This document shows, piece after piece, positions 34,980-43,187 of a stretch of 64,000 nucleotides of DNA. This DNA comes from Marinibaculum pumilum (lineage in GTDB: Bacteria > Pseudomonadota > Alphaproteobacteria > Ferrovibrionales > Ferrovibrionaceae). The notes under the pieces were generated by a model, which saw only the letters and a list, made by a program, of their open reading frames with translations, had not been told where the DNA came from and ran no database searches. Position 1 is the first letter of the stretch. Each line of letters starts with the position of its first letter. Made by a program: the position numbers and the translations under genes. The stretch spans positions 310,001-374,000 of the forward strand of contig NZ_JBHRTR010000054.1 of the NCBI RefSeq assembly GCF_042646425.1. Direction: 5' to 3'.

Positions 34980-35393
34980 TCATGCGGCCGCCGGCACCTT
35001 GTCGAAGAAGCCGGCGATCTCCTGCAGGCGGCCATCGCCGGCGAGCACGCCGAAATCGACACCGGCGATCAGCGGCTCCGCGCCCTCCGGCCCCAGTTCC
35101 CAGCCGAACCGGATGCGGTCGTTGTGCTGCTCCACCGCGCTGGTGCGCCGGAAGCTGTGGCCCGGGAACTGCGCCTGCACGGCCTGCACCATGGTGTCGA
35201 TGCCGGCATGGCCGTCCCCGGCCAGGGCCGGGTCGCGATAGCGGCCTTCCTTCGCCCAGATCGCGGCGATCAGGTCGCGGCGGCGCGCGCCGTCTGTCTC
35301 GTTCCACATGGCGATGTAGCGGTCGGTCAGGTCCGTGACCGGATCGGCCCCGCCCGCCTCCGCTCCTGCAATGCTCTGCTGCGCCTGGCTCAT
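34980..35393 (-). CDS. NTF2/SnoaL-like protein (minus strand)
   Basis: A 137-residue NTF2-like protein: VTDLTDRYIAMWNETDGARR, AIWAKEGRYRDP, HAGIDTMVQAVQAQFPGH and AGDGRLQEIAGFFDKVP. It resembles small polyketide-cyclase-like proteins. The ATG at 35393 (MSQAQQSIAG) has GGGAGAGCAGG just upstream. It is divergently oriented to a second NTF2-like gene, with a 221-bp region between them holding a palindrome. Ligand and reaction are unknown. Confidence 0.83.
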   Translation of the reverse strand: MSQAQQSIAGAEAGGADPVTDLTDRYIAMWNETDGARRRDLIAAIWAKEGRYRDPALAGDGHAGIDTMVQAVQAQFPGHSFRRTSAVEQHNDRIRFGWELGPEGAEPLIAGVDFGVLAGDGRLQEIAGFFDKVPAAA

Positions 35394-35535
35394 CCTGCTC
35401 TCCCTCATGGTTCCGGCGGCCGCAGGCTGCGGCAGCGCCTGTCTGGCAATCTCGGGTGCCGGCAGGCGCCGGTCGATGACCCGCCAGGTAAAGGGCGGGA
35501 CAGGGGGCTGCCGCATTTATGCGACTTTCCTCTTG

Positions 35536-35557
35536 TAATGAGACACAAATCTCATTA
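35536..35557. promoter_or_regulatory. Candidate TetR operator between divergent NTF2-like genes
   Basis: TAATGAGA, 6 nt, TCTCATTA is a perfect 8-bp inverted repeat (22 bp overall) in the AT-rich middle of the divergent region, 143 bp from the minus-strand start and 58 bp before the plus-strand start. TetR proteins bind such palindromes, and a TetR gene follows the plus-strand gene. Function is inferred from position. Confidence 0.65.
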
Positions 35558-35614
35558 AGTCTGGCATCGCCGGCACGGGCCGGCGGAACCGAAAAGCGAT
35601 CGATGGAGCCCCCG

Positions 35615-36037
35615 ATGCCTCTCACCCCTGCAGAGATGGACAGCAAGATGGACGCGCATTTCCAGTTCGAGATCCGCGACGATGTCGAAGGGGTGCTGAC
35701 CACCCTGGCACCGAACGTGGAGCATGACATCGTCGGCGCGCCGACCGGCCCGGTGCGCGGCCGCGAGGCGGCGCGGGCGTTCTACGACGGCCTGTTCGCC
35801 GACCTCGCCGAGGGCGAAGTCACGAACCTGCGGCGCTATCACGGCGAGAACTTTCTGGTGGACGAGTCGCTGTGGCGGGGCCGCGCCGTGGGCCGGCCCT
35901 TCGGCATGGAAGGCGGCAACCGGCAGGTCGAGTTCCGCCTGCTTCACGTGCTGGAATTCACCGAAGCGGGAGAGATCGCGCGGGAGAATGTCTGGCTCGA
36001 CTTCCCCGCCCTGATGCGCCAGCTGACGCAGGGTTGA
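35615..36037 (+). CDS. NTF2/SnoaL-like protein (plus strand)
   Basis: A 140-residue NTF2-like domain: EMDSKMDAHFQFEIRDDVEG, VLTTLAPNVEHDIVGAP, GREAARAFYDGLFADLAEGE and FRLLHVLEFTEAGEIARENV. The pattern is SnoaL-like ester cyclase. The start is uncertain: ATG at 35615 has GGAG at 6 nt, ATG at 35603 adds four residues. The stop is 1 nt from the TetR start, so the two are coupled and the regulator probably controls this gene and the divergent paralog. Confidence 0.8.
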   Translation: MPLTPAEMDSKMDAHFQFEIRDDVEGVLTTLAPNVEHDIVGAPTGPVRGREAARAFYDGLFADLAEGEVTNLRRYHGENFLVDESLWRGRAVGRPFGMEGGNRQVEFRLLHVLEFTEAGEIARENVWLDFPALMRQLTQG

Positions 36038-36038
36038 G

Positions 36039-36689
36039 ATGCCCGCTCCGGCAGCCGGCGGCGGCCACGGCAATCGCCGCCGCCGCACCCGCAAGGACCT
36101 GCTGGAGGCCGCGGCGCGGCTGAGCGCGGACGGCCATGCGCCGAGCATGGAGGAGGTGGCGGCGGAGGCTCTGGTCTCCCGCGCCACCATCTACCGCTAT
36201 TTCCCCAACGTGGAGAGCCTGCTGGCGGAGGCCGCTGCGCATGCCGTGATGCCGGACCCGCGCATCCTGTTCGCCGACGACCCCGCCACCGACCCGGTGG
36301 TGCGGGTCGACCGGGCCGAGGCGGCGATGCATGAAGGCATGTATGCGCACGAGATGCCGCTGCGCATGACCCTGGCGCAGGCCCTGCTGGCGGGCATGAA
36401 GGCGGAGACGGCCGGCATGCCGCTGCGCCAGAACCGTCGCCTGCCGCTGATCGAGGCGGCGCTCGCGCCGGTTCGGGACCGCCTCGATACCGCGACCTAC
36501 GACCGGCTCTGCCAGGCGCTCTGCCTGGTCTTCGGCCTGGAAACCATGGTGATGTTCCGCGACGTCCTGCAGGTCGATCCCGACCGTGCCCGAGAGGTGA
36601 AGTCCTGGGCGATCCGGGCGCTGGTGGAGGCGGCGCTAAGGGAGGCACCGCCCCCGGCGCCGGGAGGGACGCGGCGCCGCCGACGCTGA
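36039..36689 (+). CDS. TetR-family transcriptional regulator
   Basis: A 216-residue TetR protein. The helix-turn-helix is RKDLLEAAARLSADGHAPSM, then MEEVAAEALVSRATIYRYFP. The C-terminal ligand domain is helical (HEMPLRMTLAQALLAGMKAE, LCQALCLVFGLETMVMFRDV). The length is typical. It is coupled to the NTF2-like gene upstream and probably binds the palindrome at 35536-35557. The inducer is unknown. Confidence 0.9.
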   Translation: MPAPAAGGGHGNRRRRTRKDLLEAAARLSADGHAPSMEEVAAEALVSRATIYRYFPNVESLLAEAAAHAVMPDPRILFADDPATDPVVRVDRAEAAMHEGMYAHEMPLRMTLAQALLAGMKAETAGMPLRQNRRLPLIEAALAPVRDRLDTATYDRLCQALCLVFGLETMVMFRDVLQVDPDRAREVKSWAIRALVEAALREAPPPAPGGTRRRRR

Positions 36690-36722
36690 CCCGGGCGCCT
36701 GTCGCAGGGACGCTTCGTGCCG

Positions 36723-36747
36723 CCGGTGCCTTCCGCACAGGCACCGG
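36723..36747. terminator. Perfect 9-bp hairpin between tetR and the intron
   Basis: CCGGTGCCT, 7 nt, AGGCACCGG: a perfect stem 34 bp after the TetR stop. It has no T-run, so it may be a weak intrinsic terminator or simply the 3' exon of the group II intron, whose 3' end lies 10 bp away. Confidence 0.4.
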
Positions 36748-36759
36748 ACAATCGGCATA

Positions 36760-36823
36760 GGGTGCGATCCTTGCGGATCGCACCCCTGCCACACCACCCG
36801 GCATGCGGGTCCGCACCGGGCGG
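36760..36823 (-). ncRNA. Group II intron domains V and VI
   Basis: On the minus strand, domain V is CCGCCCGG paired with CCGGGTGG across an inner TGCG/CGCA stem and a 2-nt bulge (36794-36823). Domain VI is an 11-bp GGGTGCGATCC/GGATCGCACCC stem with a GCAA loop (36760-36785), followed by TAT at the likely 3' splice site. There is no obvious bulged branch-point A in domain VI. Confidence 0.75.
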
Positions 36824-36838
36824 TTCGAGGGATTGAGG

Positions 36839-38201
36839 TCATGCGAGTCTGGGCATTCCCATCTGGTCGGCCCATTTGATCGTGAGGACGGCGTTGAGGA
36901 GCATGCCGCTGTTGCGCCACCAGCGGCGGGAGTTTCCCGCCACCTGTTGGGCCACCTCGGGTCCGGCCCCCATCGCCGTCAGTTCCCGGAAGATCGTCCT
37001 GCCGCGCCGCCACTGCTTGAGTTGGATGGCCCGCAGGCGGTGGCGCACCCATTGGTCCAGCTCTCGCCAGACCCGTGGCGTTTGCGCCAGCCGGAAGTAG
37101 GCTTTCCATCCCGGCACGAAGCTGCGCAGCCGTTGCGTCACCGCGCGAAGAGAGCGCCCCGTCACCCGGGGCGTCAACTCGCGGATACGGTCCTTGAACG
37201 CCTTGATCGCCTTGTCGGCGACCCGTCGTTTAACCTCCCCGCCCGGCGCGACCCAGAAGGCGTAGCCGAGGAATCTGCGGCCAAAGACGCTGGCGACGGC
37301 GCTCTTGGCCTCGTTCACCGTCAGGTGAAGCCCGGCCATAGAGCCGCCGCAGCAGGGCCAACACCCGTTCTTTCGCCCGTCGGGACCGCACATAGACGTT
37401 GCAGTCGTCGGCATAGCGGCAGAAGGCGTGGCCCCGCCGTTCAAGTTCCCTGTCCACCTCGTCCAGCAGCAGGTTGGCCAGCAGCGGCGACAGCGGCCCG
37501 CCCTGCGGCGTGCCCCTGGTCCGCTTCGTGGTGGCATCCCCATCGGCGATGTCGGCGTTCAGATAGGCCCGGACCAGGCGGATGATGCCGGGATCGGGGA
37601 CCTTCTTGCGCAGACGGTCGATCAGGATGTCGTGGTCGGCCCGGTCGAAGAACTTCTCCAGGTCCACGTCCACCACGACCCGTCGGCCCGATTGCACGAA
37701 CGATTGCGCCGCAAGAACGGCGTCGTGCGCGCTCCGGCCCGGCCGGAAGCCATAGCTGTGCCGGCTGAAGCTGGGGTCAAGGATCGGCTGGAGGACTTGC
37801 AGGAGCGCCTGTTGGATCAGACGGTCCTGCACCGTGGGGATGCCAAGCTCGCGCTCGTCGCCCCCCGGCTTCGGGATCATCACGCGACGAACCGGCTGTG
37901 GCCGGTACGTCCCCTTCAGCAGCCTGTCGCGGATGGCCGGCCAGCCAGTGCGCAGCATCGTGGCCGTCTGGTCGATGTCCAGACCGTCCACGCCCGCCGC
38001 GCCCTTGTTGGCACGCACCTGCTTCATGGCCCGCAGAAGGTTCTCTCGCGCCAGGACCGCTGCAAGCAGCCCCGGCCCCGTGTCGTTCGGTGCCCGCGGC
38101 GGGGGCTCGGCTTCGTCGAGACAGGAACTCCCACGGGCTTCACCCGCTTGCCTCCCCTGCCTCCCGGTTGGGACCGGCATCTGACGCATGGCCTTGCTCA
38201 T
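36839..38201 (-). pseudogene. ltrA: Group II intron-encoded reverse transcriptase/maturase, frameshifted
   Basis: A maturase of about 450 residues split between two frames. The first part starts at 38201 (MSKAMRQMPV) with NKGAAGVDGLDID, IPKPGGDERELGIPTVQDRL, YGFRPGRSAHDAVLAA, VDVDLEKFFD, RGTPQGGPLSPLLANLLLDE and the catalytic FCRYADDCNVYV. It then reads into an extra G near 37336, after which the second frame continues with GLHLTVNEAKSAVASVFG, the maturase region and the group II C-domain (QLKQWRRGRTIFREL, NSRRWWRNSG), ending at 36839. With one G removed the protein would be complete. An indel here is either genuine decay or a sequencing error. Confidence 0.85.
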
Positions 38202-38346
38202 CCTCGGGGGAACTTCACTCTCCCTCGTTCGGCCCTTCGCCTGCGGTGCCCCGCCGACTACTACGGCCTCTGCTGACTTCTCGCTCCGGTTCGACACCGT
38301 CGCCCTTTCAGGCGTGAGGCGAGACCTCCCCAGGTAAGAACGCATT

Positions 38347-38356
38347 NNNNNNNNNN
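38347..38356. other. Assembly gap (10 N)
   Basis: Ten N in domain I of the group II intron. The flanking sequence on both sides belongs to the intron or its repeat neighbour. Repeats probably caused the gap. Confidence 0.99.
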
Positions 38357-38413
38357 CTTGACCATGGAATGACGACCTTGGAGGGACCTCGCCCCTGGCT
38401 CGAGACCGAAATC

Positions 38414-38468
38414 GGACAGGGACGCCGCGCAGCTTCGCCGTTTTGCCACGATCCTCGGCTCGGGGGCC
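38414..38468. repeat. Partial copy of the palindromic repeat family
   Basis: About 50 bp (GGACAGGGACGCCGCGCAGC and the following GCCACGATCCTCGGCTCGG) match the inside of copy A from about 7870. It lacks the left part and is cut where the intron flank begins, which suggests disruption by insertion or recombination. Confidence 0.7.
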
Positions 38469-38696
38469 TACGCGATTCACATATCTCATCTCTTCGACGC
38501 GCCTCCCTGCTGCCGTCGCCCTCGGGCTTGACCCGAGGGGCATGACGGGACAGGGACGCTGCGCAACTTCGCCGTCTTGCCACGATCCTCGGCTCGGGGG
38601 CCGAGGATGACGGCAAAAAGGTAGGACCGCAGGGCTGATCTGGCCCCGCCGGCGAAATGTGTGAATGCCGTAGGCTCGGGGGCCGAGGATGACGGC
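38444..38696. repeat. MITE-like palindromic repeat element, copy B
   Basis: A copy of the element at 7770-8015, with the inner part about 90 percent identical by eye. Its ends differ: here both outer arms carry the CCTCGG-type hairpin module (left ATCCTCGGCTCGGGGGCCTA, right on the opposite strand ATCCTCGGCCCCCGAGCCTA) followed inward by the same GATTCACATAT motif. The 570 bp between the intron gene start and fabF hold only intron domain I and these repeats; the short reading frames are repeat translations. Confidence 0.8.
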
Positions 38697-38775
38697 AGCC
38701 GGAGGTGATGCGTCGAAGAACAGCGTGAATGCCAGGGGGCCCTGACCCGGCCCCCCTTCCGCCAATCTCCCGCCG

Positions 38776-40041
38776 TCAGACCGCCCGGAACGCCAGGGTG
38801 GCGTTCACGCCGCCGAAGCCGAAGCCGTTGCACAGGGCGGCCGCCACCTGCTTCTCGCGAGCGGTGTTCGGCACGAAGTCCAGATCCTCCATCCCGTCAT
38901 CGGCCGCGCCGAAGTTCAGGGTCGGCGGCAGCACGCCGCGCATCACCGACAGGGCGGTGAACACCGCCTCCACGCCGCCGGCCGCGCCCAGCAGATGGCC
39001 GATCGCCGACTTGGTGGAGGAAATCGGCACGTCACGCAGCCGGTTGCCGAAGATGCTGGAGAGCGCCGCGATCTCGCCCCGGTCGCCGACCGGGGTGGAG
39101 GTGGCGTGCGCGTTCACATATTCGATCGCCTCCGGCGCCATGCCGGCCATCGCCAGGCAGGTCTTCACCGCCCGCGCAGCACCGGAGCCGTCCTCCGGGC
39201 CCGCGGTGATGTGATAGGCATCGGTGCTGGTGCCATAGCCGGCGAGCTCCACCAGGGGCCGCGCGCCGCGCGCCACGGCATGCTCGGCGGTCTCCAACAC
39301 CACCATGCCGGCGCCCTCGCCCATCACGAAGCCGTCCCGGTCCCGGTCGAACGGCCGCGACGCCGTCTCCGGCGCGCCGTTGTTCTGCGACAGCGCCCGC
39401 GCCGCGGCGAAGCCGGCGATCGCCAGCGGGTCGATGCAGGCTTCCGCGCCGCCGGCCAGGACCACGTCCGCCTCCCCGGTCAGCAGCAGGCGCATGCCGT
39501 CGCCGATCGCCTGCAGGCCGGCCGCACAGGCGGTGACCGGACAGCCCATCGGCCCCTTGAAGCCATAGCGGATGGCGGCATTGCCGGCCGCCAGGTTGGC
39601 CAGGAAGGAGGGCACGACGAACGGCGACAGGCGCCGCGGGCCGCGGGTGTCCAGGACGGTCTTGGCCTCCGTGATGACCGGAAAGCCGCCGATGCCGGTG
39701 GCGATCACAGTGCCGGTGCGGTCGCGCTCCGCCTCGTTCTGCGGCTGCCAGCCGGACTGCCGCAGCGCCTCGTCGGCCGCTGCCAGCGCATAGACGATGA
39801 ACAGGTCCATCTTCTTGCGCTCCTTCACGGCGATCACCGCGTCAAGGTCGAGCCCCGCCGGATCGTCGGCAATCCGCGGCACCTGGCCGGCAATCTGCGC
39901 CGGGAGCTCGGACGGGTCGAACCGGTCGATCCGGCCGATTCCCGAGCGGCCGGCGATCAGGCGCTCCCACACCGCGTCGATGCCGCAGCCCAGCGGCGTG
40001 ACGAGCCCCATTCCGGTGATCACGATGCGCTTCTCGGTCAT
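38776..40041 (-). CDS. fabF: Beta-ketoacyl-ACP synthase II (FabF-type), stand-alone
   Basis: A 421-residue elongating condensing enzyme. The nucleophile Cys is in GCPVTACAAGLQAIGDGM, the two catalytic His are in VNAHATSTPVGD and SAIGHLLGAAGGVEAVF, and the C-terminus is ALCNGFGFGGVNATLAFR. The N-terminus RIVITGMGLVTPLGCGIDAVW is canonical. AGAGGAC precedes the ATG at 40041. It is not next to acpP or fabD/G, so it may be an extra KAS II for unsaturated or stress lipids; the family normally extends C16:1 to C18:1. It may equally serve a secondary pathway. Confidence 0.94.
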   Translation of the reverse strand: MTEKRIVITGMGLVTPLGCGIDAVWERLIAGRSGIGRIDRFDPSELPAQIAGQVPRIADDPAGLDLDAVIAVKERKKMDLFIVYALAAADEALRQSGWQPQNEAERDRTGTVIATGIGGFPVITEAKTVLDTRGPRRLSPFVVPSFLANLAAGNAAIRYGFKGPMGCPVTACAAGLQAIGDGMRLLLTGEADVVLAGGAEACIDPLAIAGFAAARALSQNNGAPETASRPFDRDRDGFVMGEGAGMVVLETAEHAVARGARPLVELAGYGTSTDAYHITAGPEDGSGAARAVKTCLAMAGMAPEAIEYVNAHATSTPVGDRGEIAALSSIFGNRLRDVPISSTKSAIGHLLGAAGGVEAVFTALSVMRGVLPPTLNFGAADDGMEDLDFVPNTAREKQVAAALCNGFGFGGVNATLAFRAV

Positions 40042-40179
40042 GCAGTCCTCTTCAAGCAGCAGGAGATGGCCCATGCCGTTCCGAAAACTGTCACGGAACG
40101 GCCTGCGGCTGTGCCCTATAGCCCGGATTTGCCCGCCGGTCAGCAGCGCCCCCCGTCGGCGGGCCGTCAGCCTGCCCCT

Positions 40180-43086
40180 TCAACCCGCCAGGGAATCGGA
40201 GCGACGCTCGCGCAGGGCCCTGTCGATCGCGGCCAGCAGGAGGCCGATATCCAGCGGCTTGGTCAGGTATTCGAAGAATCCCGAGGCGAGACCCCGTTCC
40301 ACGTCGGCCGGCATCGCCGCCGAGGTCAGCGCGATCACCGGGATCACGGCAGTGGCCGGATCCTCCTGCAGGCGCTGTAGCACCGCATAGCCGTCCATCG
40401 CCGGCAGATGAAGGTCCAGGACGATCACGTCCGGGCCATGCGCCCTTGCCAGCTCCAGGCCGGTGGCGCCGTCCTGGGTGGAGAGCATCCGGCATGCAGG
40501 CAGGGTCGCCATGATCTGCTGGATGAGCCCCAGATTGACCGGATTGTCCTCGACGCAGAGCAGCGAGAAGCCGCCGGCGAGCGCCCGGCTGCCGCGGCGC
40601 GGCTGCGGCATCCCGGCGGCGATTTCCGCCGCTGCAGGGCTGGCCAGTACCGGGATCTCGAACCAGAACAGGCTGCCGCCGCCGGGTCGCGCCTGATAGC
40701 CGATGCGGCCGTCCATCATCTCCACCAGCCGCCGGCTCAGGGCGAGGCCGATGCCGCAGCCCTCCACCGCCGAGAACTCCGCCCCCAGGCGCTGGAACGG
40801 GGTGAACAGCTGCGCGGCCTTTTCCGGCGCGACGCCGATGCCGGTGTCGCGGACGGTGATCCGCACCCGGTACTCGTCCGGCATGCTGGCGGCCAGGCCG
40901 ACCGAGCCGCCCGGCCGGTTGTACTTGATGGCGTTCGACATCAGGTTGATCAGCACCTGGCTCAGCCGCTGCCGGTCGCCCGCAAGATCCGGCAGGCTGA
41001 CGGCCGGCAGGGGCTCGATCACGACCCCCTGCCGCTGCGCGTCCTGCTGGACCGTCGCGACCGCATCGGCGAACAGGTCCGGCACGGCGACCGAACCCTC
41101 CGTCAGGGCCAGGCGGCCGGCCTCGATCCCGGCCAGGTCGAGCACATCATCCACGAGGCGCAGCAGGTGGCCGCCGCTGCGCACGACGATGCCGCAATAT
41201 TCCTTCTGGCGTTCCGTCAGGGTGCCGGGCTGGTCCAGTTCCAGCATCTGGCCGAAGCCGATGATGGCGTTCAGCGGCGTCCGCAGCTCGTGGCTCATGC
41301 TGGCCAGGAAGTCGGATTTCGCGCGGTTCGCCGCCTCGGCCGCGTCGCGGGCTTCCCGCAGGGCCGCGCGCGACGCCTCCCGCTCGGTGACGTCGAAGCA
41401 CAGCATGATCACGCCGCCATCCGCGGTCGGCCGTTCGATCACCTCGGTGACACCGCCTGGAAAGCGTATCAGGGTGGTATGCCCCGAGCCGCGATGCCGC
41501 TGCAGCCGCCAGGCGATCCAACCCTCCGGATCGTCGGCAGCGTCCAGAAGTTCGCCCGCGTCAATGCCGCGGCGCAGGATATCCTCCATCCGGTCGCCCA
41601 GGCGGGCCATGCTGCCCATCGATCCTGTTGTCCGGGCCGCGCTCCGGTTGCGGAAGGCCAGCCGGCCGTCATGGTCGAACAGGATGAAGTCGCCGGGAAT
41701 AGCGTCGACGGCCTCCTGCAGCTGGATCTCGGCACGCCGCATGGCCGTGATGTCGCGGCCCGAGCCGCGATAGCCGAGGAACGTGCCGTCCTCGTCGAAG
41801 ACCGGCCGGGCGGCGACCATCAGCCAGTGCTTGCGGCCGTCGATCGTGCGGGCATAGCAGAACCTCTTGAATGGCTGCCGCGCCTTCAGGGTGGCGAGAT
41901 GTTCGGCCATCGCCTGCGGCGACACGTTGCCGGGATCGATCAGGTCGATCGGGTTCCGCCCCAATGCCCGGTCGTCCGGGTCGATCCCGGCCCCCGCATG
42001 GCGGGACACCCAGGTGAGCCGGTGATCCCGGTCCGTTTCCCAGAACCAGTCGCCGGAGGCTGCCGCAAAGTCCTGGAAGCGCGCCTCGCTGCCCTTCAGG
42101 TCCCTGGCAAGCTGCTCCCTGCGCCGCATCTGTCTGCTCAGGTAACCCGCCCCGGCGCCGAAGACGAGGATCACCAGCCCGGTGCGGACCGCCCCGTCCC
42201 TCAACGCGCCGTGAAAGCCGGCCAGCGCTTCGTCGCGGCGCCGGGCAAGCGTCACCACCAGGTCGCTGCCCGGCACGGTGGCAAAGCCGATGATCCGGGG
42301 CTGCTGGTCGCCCAGGCCGAAGGCATGGAAGCTGCCGTCCGGCGCTGAGGCCAGGACCTCGGTGACGAACGGCCGGCCAGCCAGCGAGGTGCCGATCAGA
42401 CCATCGTCCGCCGGCCGCCGCAGCAGGATGGTGCCGTCGCCCCGGAACAGGGTTTCGACATCGCTGTCGCCGCGTGCCACGCTGCCATAGACCCGCGCGA
42501 AATAGGCCGGGTCGATGTCGCCCACCAGGAGGCCTTCGAACCTGCCGGCCGGATTGATGGCGGGCAGGAAGGCGGCAAGCTGCCAGCCGGCGGCGCCGTC
42601 CAGGGCGACCGGAGAGGCAATGCCGAGGATGGGCAGTTCGGCACGTCCGGCGGCCCGCCAGTCGCGTTCCGCCGCCTGCAGGGCGTCGCCGCCGATCAGC
42701 GCCAGAGGATCTGGCAGGTCTTCGCCGCCGCTCCACAGATAGCGGCCGTCCCGGTCCAGCCAGCCGATGGCGCGGAAGACCGGCGCGCCCTGCTGCAGGG
42801 TCGCCACATGGCGGGCAACCTCCGCTTCGGACAGGTCGCGAAACCCGGCCTCCTGGCGCAGACGGCCGGCCGCCCAGAGGGTGCGGCGCACAGCCTCCAG
42901 GGTGCTGGCAGTATGTTCCGCAAGAACGGTCGCATCGTTGCTGACGGCGCGCTCGATCTCGGCAAGATGGTGGCGATAGTCATGCCACTTGTCATAGGCG
43001 AAGAAAATCAGCAGGACGGCGGAACCGGCCAGATAGGCAGCAAGGATCAGGGCGCCAGAGGAAAGGGTCCAGCCGGGCAGTCTCAC
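40180..43086 (-). CDS. Large membrane hybrid histidine kinase (Cache-like sensor, two PAS, receiver)
   Basis: A 968-residue kinase starting with GTG at 43086 (GGAAG upstream). The N-terminal helix is ALILAAYLAGSAVLLIFFAY; the periplasmic sensor is about residues 35-285 and looks like a double Cache (dCache) domain with PVFRAIGWLDRDGRYLWSGG and ILGIASPVALDG; the second helix is TGLVILVFGAGAGYLSR. Two PAS domains follow, then HisKA with SMSHELRTPLN (His about residue 599), HATPase (INLMSNAIKYNRPGGSV, GCGIGLALSRRLVEM) and a receiver (LLCVEDNPVNLGLIQQ, IVLDLHLPAMDG, YLTKPL). It resembles BarA/RpfC-like phosphorelay kinases. There is no obvious adjacent regulator gene. Confidence 0.93.
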   Translation of the reverse strand: MRLPGWTLSSGALILAAYLAGSAVLLIFFAYDKWHDYRHHLAEIERAVSNDATVLAEHTASTLEAVRRTLWAAGRLRQEAGFRDLSEAEVARHVATLQQGAPVFRAIGWLDRDGRYLWSGGEDLPDPLALIGGDALQAAERDWRAAGRAELPILGIASPVALDGAAGWQLAAFLPAINPAGRFEGLLVGDIDPAYFARVYGSVARGDSDVETLFRGDGTILLRRPADDGLIGTSLAGRPFVTEVLASAPDGSFHAFGLGDQQPRIIGFATVPGSDLVVTLARRRDEALAGFHGALRDGAVRTGLVILVFGAGAGYLSRQMRRREQLARDLKGSEARFQDFAAASGDWFWETDRDHRLTWVSRHAGAGIDPDDRALGRNPIDLIDPGNVSPQAMAEHLATLKARQPFKRFCYARTIDGRKHWLMVAARPVFDEDGTFLGYRGSGRDITAMRRAEIQLQEAVDAIPGDFILFDHDGRLAFRNRSAARTTGSMGSMARLGDRMEDILRRGIDAGELLDAADDPEGWIAWRLQRHRGSGHTTLIRFPGGVTEVIERPTADGGVIMLCFDVTEREASRAALREARDAAEAANRAKSDFLASMSHELRTPLNAIIGFGQMLELDQPGTLTERQKEYCGIVVRSGGHLLRLVDDVLDLAGIEAGRLALTEGSVAVPDLFADAVATVQQDAQRQGVVIEPLPAVSLPDLAGDRQRLSQVLINLMSNAIKYNRPGGSVGLAASMPDEYRVRITVRDTGIGVAPEKAAQLFTPFQRLGAEFSAVEGCGIGLALSRRLVEMMDGRIGYQARPGGGSLFWFEIPVLASPAAAEIAAGMPQPRRGSRALAGGFSLLCVEDNPVNLGLIQQIMATLPACRMLSTQDGATGLELARAHGPDVIVLDLHLPAMDGYAVLQRLQEDPATAVIPVIALTSAAMPADVERGLASGFFEYLTKPLDIGLLLAAIDRALRERRSDSLAG

Positions 43087-43187
43087 GTTTTCTTCCGCGA
43101 CGATGTGAAGCCACCTACTGGAATAGGCGATCGCGCCTTAAATTTCCCTTACGAGACTTCGTCCTACGCCGATCGGACGACCCGGGC

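Larger units (their letters stand above)
36757..38395 (-). mobile_element. Group II intron (retroelement) with maturase remnant
   Basis: A bacterial group II intron on the minus strand, about 1.6 kb. At its 3' end are domain V and domain VI hairpins (36760-36823). The coding part is a reverse transcriptase/maturase interrupted by a frameshift. The 5' domain I region (about 38202-38395) shows the familiar segments TTACCTGGGGAGGTCTCGCC, CTGAAAGGGCG, AGAAGTCAGCAGAGG and GAAGGGCCGAAC. The 5' boundary is uncertain because of the N-run and lack of a clear GTGCG; GGCGAG near 38389 pairs with CTCGCC at 38322-38330. The insertion sits beside copies of the palindromic repeat family, between tetR and fabF. 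Confidence 0.85.

Noticed and set aside
36723..36747. Hairpin as proof of a class C (terminator-targeting) intron
   Set aside because: The hairpin is on the 3' exon side, whereas class C introns insert after the stem on the 5' side; class is left open.
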